From contig NC_052357.1 in the NCBI RefSeq assembly GCF_009727055.1, positions 18,459,293-18,523,292 on the forward strand: 64,000 nt of DNA, in the 5' to 3' direction. Numbering within the stretch: the first letter of the stretch is position 1; each line of letters opens with the position of its first letter. Origin of the DNA: Benincasa hispida (taxonomy: Eukaryota > Streptophyta > Magnoliopsida > Cucurbitales > Cucurbitaceae). The notes under the pieces are model-generated. The model worked only from the letters and a program-made list of their open reading frames with translations. It made no database searches and was not told where the DNA came from. The position numbers and the translations under genes are program-made. This document shows positions 1-10,050 of the stretch, in pieces.

Positions 1-1292
1 ATTAAAATACTATGGTTTCTTAATAAAATGGATATAGTGTGAAAAAAAAATTACACCTGAAGTATTATGTAATAAACTCAATAAAAGAATAAAGAAATAA
101 AAACGTAAGTGGATCATACGAAGGGAGGAAATAGTGACGAGAGTGACGATCGGGTATGAGAAGGGAGGAGACATAGGAAAAGAGAGTGGAGAAGCTGAGA
201 GAATTGTTAAATGAGAGTTACTGTGTATATGTTAAAGGAAGTGAAAAAGAGAAATGGTCAAATGGTGATATAAAGACTATATTATCTCTCTACATATGAT
301 ATTGGACCCCAAAAATAGATCCCAAGTACACTCGAATAAGAGATTGATAGATAAAAGAGACTTAAAGTGATATAATAACAGAAAAATTATAGAAAAAAAA
401 TTGTATACAGTTAAAAGGGCATCCGGTTTTAAAAACCATAAGATTTAAAGTCATTTCATGTAATTATTTTAAAAAATCTATAAAAAAGTTAAAAGATTTT
501 TTGCAAATGGCTTTTTATGCCACTAAAGCAATGATAAACGCAACCTTAATTTACTCGGCCAAGTTCTCCATCAACGTGCTTTTTGATAGTATTTTTTTTT
601 TTTTTTTTTTTCGCTTTAAATGAATACATAGCGTCTAGGACTCTAGATCTACTTGCATTGTAACGCGGTCGCCAAAATCCAAATGACCACCTATTATTTC
701 TTTTTTCTTTTTTATCAGTGTTGTTTTTCTTTACTAAATTTTAATAATATATAATAATAACCATTATTATTATTACTATTATTCGAGAAGTCAAAATTAC
801 GATCTATTTGGTTTTTTTTTTCGTTTTTATTTTTTAAAATTACGTTTATGGATTTCCATAAAATCAAGCTAAATTTTGAGAACTAAAAAAAATTACTTTT
901 AAAATATTGTTTTTTAAAAAAAAAATTGGCAAAGAATTTAACCATTATATTTAAGGAATATGTAAATTATTGTAAGAAATATTGATGAAATATACTTAAT
1001 TTTCAAAAAACAAAACAAAAAAACAAATGACCAAATGGGCCTGAACAATTCAATTTTAAATGATGTACAATATATGACAACTATCTTCACGTTACCTTAC
1101 TAATTTATTTTAATTAAAAGAAATGTAATCGAGCTTTTAGAAAGGTGAACAATATGTTAAATTACAGATTTAGTCCATAAATTTTGAGGTTGATATCAAT
1201 TTGGTCTGTGGACTTTTAAAATTACAAATATACATTATAAACCTTCTGAAATCTAAAAGTCACGTTTAATAGATACAAATTTGAAAATATAA
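1..1292. other. AT-rich intergenic DNA with a MITE remnant
   Basis: No gene is visible. The stretch is AT-rich with long A and T runs (for example 591-611). About 808-1037 resembles a MITE family found again at 30445-31005 and 40412-40916: T-rich start, an internal stretch reading 'accattatatttaaggaa', and an end reading 'aaacaaatgaccaaatgggcct'. About 1150-1260 resembles a dispersed non-coding repeat that recurs near 36670 and 56690. Boundaries are approximate. Confidence 0.5.
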
Positions 1293-2822
1293 GGGATGTT
1301 TGGCTCGCCATTATGAATTGAGTTGAGTGTATAATATACCAACTCAATGTTTGACCCACCAACTTCAAATATTGGTGGAGTTTAGTTGATATATTTTACT
1401 AACTCACCCAACTCTCCGTTCTTCCAATGTTTTCTATAGCTTCATCCATCGACTACTATCGGCAAAAATCGTTGTCACACTTCGGGAATCAACTCCGACA
1501 ACCACCTCTAATGACAACTCAATAACCACCTTCGCGCGACCTACTCCAACAACCTCTTATAATGACAATTCCAGTACCCAATTCCGACGACCACTTTCGC
1601 GCGACCAACTCCGGTGCAATTTCAAGCTTCGAAAACTACCTCTGACTACAAATGCCAACAAAAATTGCTTTTGATGATCAACTTCAATAATCACCTTCAA
1701 TGATCATCTTCGAGTGAGCAACTTTAACGATCAACTCTGTGCTTCGACAACCTCTTCTGACAAACAAACTCTGGGAACCAACTCCAATGTCACCTTCATG
1801 CAATCAACTTCAGACTCTGACTACAAACTCCAGCGGAAATCATCTTCAATGATCAACTTCGACAACCACCTTCGCGCGACTAACTCTGGGCTCCAAAAAC
1901 CACCTCCAACGACAAACTCCTACAACCACCTTCATGCGACCAACTTCATACTCCAACAATCACCTCTGATTACAAACTCTAGCAAAAATCATCTTTGATA
2001 ATTAATTTTGACAACTATTTTTGACAATTTATAAGATCGGTGACTATTAAAGTGTATTGTAAGGTTGTCATTATATAAATATATAGTATTTTGTTTATAT
2101 TAAATATAATATTTATATGTAAAAATTTGTAAGATATATTTTAATTTAATTAAATGCACATATCGGATGAGTGTTAAGAATATTTAGAAAAATATGACCA
2201 TTTTGAATCACAATTTATATAAATTAAGACAACATTTAGTTGTTTATTGTAAATGTATGTATAAATGTTGAAGCGAGAGCATAAAAGATAAATAGAAAAT
2301 AATTACAAAATAATATAAAGTTTTAAAATATTTTAAGACAAAATAATGTGAAAATTCTAAAAGTTTATGATGATTAAAGAAAAAACTCACATCAATTCCA
2401 TTTTGAGATGAAAATATGTGAAAATTTAATGGAAAAAGTTTGAATAGGGTTAAAAATAAATACATGTTATTTTTTGTGATTTTTTTAATTCAATTCCTTT
2501 ATAAAGGATTTTTTTTTTTGTCGAAAATAAAGCTAAAAATTGAGAAAAATTGGAAATTAGAAAAGTACCAAATAAAAAAGATTAATCATTTATCAAAAAT
2601 GACATTTATGTGTGAAACTATAGAATTGTGTGTGATCATGACAATTAATTTTTAAAAAATCTGTGGGAAATCGGAATACTCTCAAAATTTCCTCGAATTT
2701 GGAGAAAAATGAAATTTTCCACAATCAAAATTTTGAGGCCATCAATGGAAATTTTAAACTATGTCCCAAACACAGATAAATAAACTCAACCCTAATAACT
2801 CTCCACCTCGAACACAAACATA
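1293..2822 (-). mobile_element. Non-autonomous TIR element with GC-rich minisatellite core (copy 3)
   Basis: The left edge reads GGGATGTTTGGCTCG and the right edge, read in complement, ATGTTTGTGTTCGAGG, so the ends are a weak inverted pair. The core (about 1440-2000) is a degenerate minisatellite of ACCACCTTCGCGCGACCAACTC-like units, with CpG content far above the flanks. It is the complement of the GTTGGC/CGACGGTGGTCGCC-type core in the elements at 24228-25488 and 28491-29820, so I treat the three as one family. A 94-codon ORF through the core (1714-1998) is repeat translation (Asn/Ser/Thr/His-rich), not a gene. The exact ends and target duplication are not resolved. Confidence 0.45.
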
Positions 2823-3276
2823 TAAATTCTAAAGATATATGAACTTCAGACATCATATCTCAACTCAGCGCCTTAAACGATTCTTAAAGTTCTATTCAAC
2901 CTAAAATTCAAATTTGTAATAATAAAATAATTTATTTTTATAAAAATTAAATTTGTCAAAGATATGTTAGACAGAAATAAATTTTCAAAAAAATAATATA
3001 GACACAAAAATAAAATTGAAAAATATGTCAGTCGAATATTTAGAAGTCCAATAACGAAACAAACAAAAACTTCAACATTAATCATGTAATTTTTTTTTTT
3101 TTTAATTATTATTCAAGTCACACATATAATGGACGTTGATACCATGACATGTACTTCTCTTACGGTCGAAAGTTTGGTACCGGGATGCTCCAATTGTTAA
3201 AAAAAAATATAAAGTATTTAAATAATATAGTAATTATGTTATTAAAAATAATAATAATAGTACGACAAATGAACCA

Positions 3277-3355
3277 CCACGTGGACATGTCTCATTGGCT
3301 ATCATCGGATAAGAAATATGTGCTCGAAAGCGCATGGCGGATTCCAGTTATATAT
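3277..3355 (+). promoter_or_regulatory. Light-type promoter of CP12 (G-box, CCAAT, I-box, TATA)
   Basis: In 79 bp there are a palindromic CCACGTGG (3277-3284, G-box core CACGTG 3278-3283), ATTGG (reverse CCAAT, 3294-3298), GATAAG (I-box, 3308-3313) and TATATAT (3349-3355). A G-box beside an I-box is the classic pairing in light-regulated photosynthesis genes such as rbcS, which suits CP12. The TATA element is 87 bp before the CP12 ATG, though the 38-bp synthetic insert lies between them. The arrangement suggests that the join at 3395-3432 left promoter and gene close to their natural order. Confidence 0.65.
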
Positions 3356-3394
3356 CCCGAAGAAGAAGAACGAAAAAATCTCACTTAATTATTC

Positions 3395-3432
3395 CTGTCT
3401 CTTATACACATCTAGATGTGTATAAGAGACAG
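3395..3432. other. Synthetic Nextera mate-pair junction adapter (assembly artefact)
   Basis: The 38 bp are a perfect inverted repeat: CTGTCTCTTATACACATCT (3395-3413) followed by its reverse complement AGATGTGTATAAGAGACAG (3414-3432). These are two 19-bp Tn5 mosaic ends head to head, the known circularisation junction of Nextera mate-pair libraries. No 9-bp duplication flanks it (taattattc on the left, accatggcg on the right), so it is not a real Tn5 insertion. The two sides may not be adjacent in the genome. Translating it gives the database artefact peptide SYTHLDVYKRQ. Confidence 0.97.
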
Positions 3433-3435
3433 ACC

Positions 3436-3789
3436 ATGGCGGCCTCAAAGGCGGTGGCTGACTCGCCGAAACTCGAATCGTCGGTCATCCGACCCGCCCG
3501 GCTCAACTACCCATGGAAGCAGTGGACCCCCGGTCGGATGTGCGCAGTAGGACCGGTGGCGGCCGCGCCGGACCGGATATCGGAGAAGGTGGTGGAGAGC
3601 ATAAAGAACGCGGAGGAGACCTGCTCGGAGGATCCGGCGAGCGGGGAGTGCGCGGCGGCGTGGGATGAGGTGGAGGAACTCAGCGCCGCCGCCAGCCACG
3701 CACGTGACCGCCTCAAGGATTCGGACCCGCTTGAGGATTTTTGTAAGGATAATCCCGAGACGGAGGAGTGTCGCACGTATGAGGACTGA
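3436..3789 (+). CDS. CP12: Chloroplast CP12 regulatory protein (possibly 5'-truncated)
   Basis: CP12 is a small intrinsically disordered chloroplast protein that, when oxidised in the dark, binds GAPDH and phosphoribulokinase into an inactive complex and so shuts down the Calvin cycle. The 117-residue frame shows the family hallmarks: RLNYPWK (residues 22-28) at the end of the transit region, a first cysteine pair (C63, C72) around the EDPASGE stretch, the core AWDEVEELSAAASHARD (75-91), and a second pair (C103, C112) in the C-terminal FCKDNPETEECRTYED. It is most like the CP12-1/CP12-2 type. The start is ATG 3436 in a strong ACCATGGCG context, only 3 bp after the synthetic junction. The 21 residues before RLNYPWK include acidic residues and are short for a transit peptide, so part of the N-terminus may be missing; an in-frame extension upstream runs through the adapter and is not real. 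The gene is intronless and far more GC-rich than its surroundings. Confidence 0.93.
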   Translation: MAASKAVADSPKLESSVIRPARLNYPWKQWTPGRMCAVGPVAAAPDRISEKVVESIKNAEETCSEDPASGECAAAWDEVEELSAAASHARDRLKDSDPLEDFCKDNPETEECRTYED

Positions 3790-4080
3790 GTGATTTAATT
3801 TCTTTCTATTTCGATTTTATTTGCAACTTTTTTTTTTTGTTGGCTTTTTTTTTCCTTTTGGTAAAGTAGAATGGTTATTTGTGTGTCTTTTTTTGGGCCT
3901 TGTTTGTGTTTTTATGTGAAATAAAAATGACTAGAAAATATTTTAGTTCCCACTTATTAAATCATTTATTTATTTTTTAGTTAAAATAAGGTGTGATAAT
4001 TTGATTCCATACCATGATGGTCAATAGTATCATAAGCTTGGGTTCTTTTTATTTTCAGAGTTAAAGCTAGGAATTCGGAT
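3790..4080 (+). other. Probable CP12 3' UTR with poly(A) signal
   Basis: The sequence after the CP12 stop is T-rich and holds AATAAA at 3920-3925, about 130 bp downstream, a normal distance for a plant 3' UTR. No other feature is seen before about 4080. Confidence 0.5.
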
Positions 4081-4504
4081 TTACATTAACCAGTTTTGAA
4101 AGAAGTTGGTAGCTCATTCATAAGTTGTTTAACTTTATACTCTAATTTTAGAGATATATTGTAATTATTTAAGGCTGGATTTAGGATTACATTTGCAATC
4201 ATGTGCAATCTCAAAAAGTGATTATAGAGAAGAAAAATGGGATAGATGGCCCAAAATAAAAGGCATAAATGAAAAATGGGTATCATTTTGAAAACTAATG
4301 AAATTTGGCCTTCTACTTATGTCATCATTGTGCAAAATTACCACTTTAACCCTAGTGTATTATTCTTCTTCTTCGTATTGTAATGTTTCTTTTCTTTTTT
4401 TTTTCGTTTTTCTTTTTGTATTTCTTCTTCCTTTTTTTCTTTTGTTCTTTTTTGTGCATTTTTTTCCCTTTCTTTGTGTGTGTGTGTGTGTTTTTTTTTT
4501 GTGT

Positions 4505-4820
4505 TTCTTTGAATCGAGCATCAAACATAGAGTATATAACATTAGAGCATCGAATATCAAGTGAACTTTTGAATCGAGCATAGAGCATACAACATAGGGC
4601 CTAGAGTATCAAGGATCAAGTAGCATGTAGCTAGTATAAAGCATAGAGCATAAAGTGTAATGCATCAAACATGAGGCATCAAGTATCGAGTAGCATGTAG
4701 CTAGTATATAGCATAGATCATATAACATAAAGCATAGAGTGTAAAGCATCAAGCATTGAGCATCAACTATTGAGGATCAAGTATCAAGTATCGAGGATCG
4801 ATGATGAGTATCAAGAAAAC
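4505..4820 (+). repeat. Degenerate 7-bp minisatellite (GAGCATM-type)
   Basis: About 315 bp consist of variants of a heptamer such as GAGCATC, GAGCATA and AAGCATA, mixed with AAGTATC/AGGATCA variants. A longer unit, GTAGCATGTAGCTAGTATA, occurs twice (near 4620 and 4690). A poly-pyrimidine tract with (TG)n precedes it (about 4384-4500). No coding function is seen. Confidence 0.75.
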
Positions 4821-6478
4821 TTATAAATCACAGCGTGCGGCTAAGTTTTAGGGTCGAATGAGTAAATTCACATGATGTTGACATAAGCAAAATACCATTT
4901 TTATTCAATTTAAAAAGAGTACCCATTTTTCATTTGGCCCCCAAAAAAGTCATCCGTACAAAAAAATCATTATAGAAAAATCTTAACCGTCTACCTTGTT
5001 TGGTAAAATTAATTATATATTAATTTAACAAAATCACTTTCGTAAAAGCAGATAGATACTAGCTAGATACTAGCTTCTTTTAGATTTAGTTTCTCTAAAA
5101 ATTTGCAAACTTCTTAACCATTTAACTAAATATAATATAGTAATATCTTTTTATATTAATGTATCTTGTTATATATACTTTTATATGTTAATTAATTCAT
5201 TTTTTAATTATTTTTTTATCATTTGCCCGAAAAGATATTTTTTAAAACTTTTATCAAATTATTTAGATTAAATAGAATTGGTTGGAATTTAAATCATAGA
5301 CATTTTAAAATAAAATATAAATTAATTATCTAGATAAAAATAATTAAAATTATAACTCTAGTTTGATTCATATAACTAAGTTACATAATTTACCATAAAT
5401 TTACCAAACACCATAACTAGTTTTTTCTAATTAAAATTAAAATTTACCAACCACTATTTTACTTCCTTTCATAGCAAACTCTTTGAGAGTGCAGTAATCC
5501 CAAACGAAGCCTAAGTGGGGTGACGTATATATATTCACTAGTAATCCAAATTTATGTTCTGGCCTATAAGAACACTACAGTAATAAGCTAGAGTGACATG
5601 AGCAAAAAGGTCATGCGCCATTATTTTTAAATTTTGGGTGAAACTATTGTTAGTAAAATTTAAGTCATTCGCACAAAAAAAATATCCTTAATTGAAGAAT
5701 CATTTGTATAAAATGCATTCTCAATTGCTTTAAGAAGTGTTCTAAGTAGAAAATGTATTATTGAGCACTTAAAATGTCAATTCAAATATATCATAGTTTT
5801 CAAGTACATGTACTTTTTCCTCAACTAAGACACTTTTTTCTCTATAATTGCATTTCTATGTTATTAATAGAGACGATGTTAACATGGTGAATAATAAACC
5901 ACAATAGTGTATTAAGAGTAATTTTGGCAGTATATTCGAGTTATGTAGTATTGTGATATTTGTTGTACATACTAGTATTGTGATATTTGTTATCAAAATT
6001 TTGACCGGATAAACTCTTAAAGTAAAAGGCAACGCTAACTATTCTAGAAGATTATTAGAATATTTATTATGTAATATAAATGTATAAATTAAATGTCTCT
6101 AAGATTATGTTGAATTGTGTAATTAAGGGGTATTTGGGCCAAAGAGGTGAGCAATGCAGAGTTGGAAAATTGTAGTTATGAATCTCATTCCTTGCTTCAT
6201 CCAAGGATTTGTGGTCTCACTATATATCAAATTTATATCTTGTCAGCTCTTTACTACTGTGAGCCTCACGAGTTTACCACTTCATTTCTTGTCTAGACAT
6301 TCCCTAAATACCTCAAAGAAAAATTTTAGAAATTTCATAGTATGGCTTTGGGTCCATAAAACTCTAGAGAATTCATTTAGATAATGGTAAGTTTCATAGA
6401 AATATTTAGGAGAATTTATAATATAAGAATGGCCTAGAAAAAATTATTTTTACTTTCTCTTACTCTATAAAAAGAAGT
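4821..6478. other. AT-rich intergenic DNA with degraded TIR/MITE fragments
   Basis: No gene is recognisable. Two stretches look like MITE ends: about 4985-5450 (outer ends 'cttgtttggtaaaatta' and 'accaaacaccataact' in opposite sense) and a fragment from about 6127 starting GGGGTATTTGGGCCAAAGAG, similar to hAT-type MITE ends. The 76-codon ORF at 6154-6384 lies in the latter and has no recognisable domain. Confidence 0.35.
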
Positions 6479-6871
6479 TGTTATGAATTTAAGGAGCACA
6501 ACGGCGCACAACAAGAACATGGATATGGAGAAAATATGATATAATAATAATATATAATAAAATAAATAAATATAATATAATATATCAATATATAAAATAA
6601 ATAAATAAATAACAAAAATAAACAAAATAACAAAAAATGGATTTCATCACTTGCTCCAATCTTTTTTTTATTGATCACCAATATGTATGTCTTTCAAAAC
6701 CCACACATATGAGGTGGATTATAAATGCCACTATTTATAAGCAATTTGGCAAATATGAGATGGATTACCTGGACACTAATAGTGTGTACTCTTGAGACAC
6801 ATAGACAATACATGGGAAAATTGATAAGTGATACATGGCCAATATACATTACACCTAATTTAACATATTCA
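6479..6871 (-). repeat. 3' LTR of the outer Copia element
   Basis: On the plus strand it begins TGTTATGAATTTAAGG and ends ...TTAACATATTCA (TG...CA). A purine-rich tract (minus: CATGGGGAGTA) lies just inside it at about 6872-6885, consistent with the polypurine tract. It pairs with 21382-21776. Confidence 0.7.
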
Positions 6872-6899
6872 TAATACTCCCCATGGATGCCCATTATAT

Positions 6900-8138
6900 A
6901 TGATATGTCCTGTTAAAACCTTATTAGGAAAAAAACCCACTGGGGAAAAAATCCTAGTGAAGGGAAAAAAACAATACATATTTCATATAGTCGGATACTC
7001 TTAAAAAGTATATTCACCCGCCTCATGGAAGTATCACTTGAGATCTCTGAGTCGTCGCATTCCAATGTTATACACTAATTTTTCAAAGATTGCGGTAGGT
7101 AATACATTTGTAAATAAGTCTGTCCGGTTCTCTTTTGAACAAATTTATTGTACAGTGATGTCGTTTTCTTCAAGATCATGAGTGTAGAAAAGCATATGTG
7201 AAACATGTTTTGTTTTATTTTCTTTAATATACCCTCCTTCGATTTGGGATATGTATGTTGTGTTGTCTTCGTATAATATCGTTAGAATATTTTTACTAGA
7301 AGACAAACGACATATTCCACGAATGTGTTGAGTCATTGATCTTGGCCATACACATTATCGACTAGCCTCGTGAATTGCAAGAATTTCAGGATGATTTGAG
7401 GAAGTGGTTGTTATGGTATGTTTTACCGATCGTCATGATATAGCAGTTCCTCCACATGTGAACAAATAACCTGTTTGAGATTTAGCTTTATGTGGATCAG
7501 ATAATTATCCATAATATGCATAACCAACTAGATCAAAATTTCATTTATTTGAATAAAAAGAACCCATGTGGATCATTCCTCGGAGATAACAGAGTATATG
7601 TTTAATTTTGTTCCAATGTCTTTTTGTTGGAGAATAACTATATCTTGCTAATAAATTTACTGAAAATGCAATATCTGGCATTTTATTATTAGCGAAATAC
7701 ATAAGTGCATCAATTGCATTAAGTTATGGTACTTCAAGATTAATAAGTTATTCATTATCATCTCGAGGTCGAAATATATCTTTCTTCACATCTAGTGAAC
7801 GAACTTCCATTGGAATGTTCAATGGATATGCTTTGTCCACATAAAATCTTTTCAAAACTTTTGCTATATAAGTTGATTGATGAACAAATATCTCGTCTGC
7901 TAAATGCTCAATTTGCAAGCCAAAAAATTTCGTTATTCCGAGATCTTTCATCTCAAATTATTTCTTAAGATGATCTATTGTCTTTTAAACCTCTTCAGGT
8001 GTCCTAATTATATTTAAGTCGTTAACATATACTATTATAATAGCAAATCCTGGTTGTGATTTCTTTATAAAAATACATGGACATATTTGATTGTTTTGAT
8101 ATCCTTCTTTCAACAAATATCCACTCAAACGATTTTAC
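6900..8138 (-). pseudogene. Copia reverse transcriptase / RNase H remnant (outer element)
   Basis: Minus-strand fragments match the end of Copia pol: 7748-7951 has MKDLGITKFFGLQIEHLADE followed by FVHQSTYIAKVLKRFY (late reverse transcriptase), and 7145-7336 has HIRGICRLSS...ILYEDNTTYISQIEGGYIK...KHV (RNase H, with a D-N change next to the usual EDN/DN site). Upstream, 7960-8138 reads YLLKEGYQNNQICPCIFIKK and a VYVNDL version of the usual VYVDDL. The frames are interrupted by stops. The protein sense stops at 8138, where the composite insertion begins. Confidence 0.8.
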
Positions 8139-10050
8139 TGTTGGGTTTTATGCCCTAAAACTCGTAGATAGTGAATGTAATTAAATGACTGTCATTAATA
8201 AATAGTTATTAATGTTTTTCTCAACAAGTGTTATTGATGTTTTATTTAATTTTATCTCATTAACCCTAAAATCCAATAAACTAACATTCTAGATTGTCTT
8301 ATGACTCTTGAACTGCATGTAGAGACATATAGGGATAAATGTTCAAGATACAACCTAAAGGGTCTATAGTATAGGGGTAAAGTTTGGTACCTTATCCTGA
8401 TAACACTATGGATATGACATACTTTGTATTTGATACAAATGCAGTGATCCAACGCGTTCGTGTAGGAGACAAGCAAGTGGGCAATGAGTTTAAATAAGAC
8501 CGGATCGCAAAATAGTAACCACTAGATGCAACTCCGTTGACTAGTTAGGTTTCTATTTCAATAGAATGACCTAGGCAACTTAGTCTTACTCCTGAGTATA
8601 TTATGAACTCTTTTTCACGATAAATTGTCCTTTGATTTGTATTGGTGAGAGTGGCTAGTTCGTCGACTCAACATGCCTACCATTTTGGGGATAAGATCAA
8701 GTGGGTAGCTAGGAACATAATCATACAAGATGGATTTCACTCATTCCCGACTTCAAGATAAGTAGATGAGTGTTCCCTTATGTGGTATCTCTATAACTTG
8801 AAAAAATGGCCCTACCCTCTCACTGACTCGAAAGGGTTTCTGTTTAATGGTGGGACCATAAACAAGTTGTTCATTAGAGGAGCACTAGTACTTAAGGATG
8901 TAGAGGTAACCCAGGCATAAAATGGTAATTTGACCCAGGTGGTATTACGAACACTCGTGAAGGACTAACTTGTTGTTATTGTTCTATATCCATGGACACA
9001 GAAACATATCTGTAGTAAGAAGAGTGTAATTGTGGGTCTTTAGTGGAGTGTACCCATAGTTAATAAATATCGATTAAGTTGGTTAATGAGTTTAGCCAAT
9101 TAATTTCACATCGTTGGAGCTTCTGATATGTAGGTCCATTAGATTCCCTTCATAGCTTGTAAAGAGTATTGAGGTGATTTTTCATTAAATTGAATTCGAA
9201 ATGTTCAAATTCATAATTGGTATTTTTTAATTTATGTTGATACATTTTAATATAAAATTTAAGTTTAGACTTTATTATTAAGATATGATGCAAAAATAAT
9301 AAATGAGAGAACAAAAAATTTGAAAGGAGTTCAAATATTAATTTAATACGAATAAGATTCATATTGAAAACTATAGATTAAAAATAATGTACATTGAATG
9401 CGCATTAAAACTATAGGTTAAGTGAGAGAAGTGTTTTTTAATATGATTCAAATGGATAATTAAATTAAATATGTGATATTTAATTAGATGATTAATTAAT
9501 TGAAGAATTAACTGATTAGGTTAATTTAATTTAATTTTAAATTTAATTAAACTGATTAAATCAAAACTATAGGTTAAAATCAATGCACATTAGATGCGCG
9601 TTAAAATTATAGGTTATATGAGAGATAATCATTTAAATATGATCATTGGTTTTTATTTATTTAGTTAAATTAAATAAATATTTTTACTTATTATTAACCA
9701 AATAAAAATGTAACTCCCTACAAAAAATACAGAAAGATGCGCATTTTTTTTATCACTCTGTCTTTTTTTTTTAGAAACAAAAACTTTACACCCAAAATCC
9801 TCCCAATTTCTAAAGAGAATCTCACAATTCTCAAATCCTCAATTTCTCTACAAGAATAAGAGGGGATTCCCAACGCTGGTGCCCATTCCCAATTCGTACT
9901 AAAGAATTTTACAGAATTCCCAAAAGGTTTGTAAGGTAGGGTTTCTTCTCTTGGTAGATTTTGTTTCTATAATTACCTGCTTAATCTATTTTGATTGGTA
10001 GTTTTTATTTAAAAAAAACATTGATTTTAAATGGCATTTTGAAATACGTG
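8139..10050 (+). repeat. Long LTR of the TGTTGGG family (plus orientation), 3' end unresolved
   Basis: It starts TGTTGGGTTTTATGCCCTAA and follows the same order of blocks as the LTRs at 50511, 58053 and (reversed) 25623, 43638, 51323 and 60405: 'ccaataaactaacat', 'gtctatagtatagg', 'tggacacagaaacatatctgtag', 'ctttagtggagtg', 'aggtccattagattccc'. Family length (about 1.9 kb) puts its end near 10.0-10.1 kb, but I cannot see a clear CA end or primer site. Inside it a block of about 70 bp ('aactataggttaa...gatgcgc...') is repeated at about 9368-9435 and 9560-9625. Confidence 0.6.

Noticed and set aside
3395..3432. Genuine Tn5 insertion or bacterial contamination
   Set aside because: Only the two 19-bp ends are present, head to head, without transposon body or 9-bp duplication, and the same 38-mer recurs at 59523.
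3334..3435. In-frame N-terminal extension of CP12 (MADSSYISRRRR...)
   Set aside because: It is translated through the 38-bp synthetic adapter; the peptide SYTHLDVYKRQ is adapter sequence.
3445..3776. Two minus-strand ORFs opposite CP12
   Set aside because: Antisense shadows of the GC-rich CP12 frame, without domains.
4352..4588. ORFs rich in Phe/Cys or Lys/Thr around the T-rich and (TG)n tract
   Set aside because: Low-complexity translation of a pyrimidine tract on both strands.
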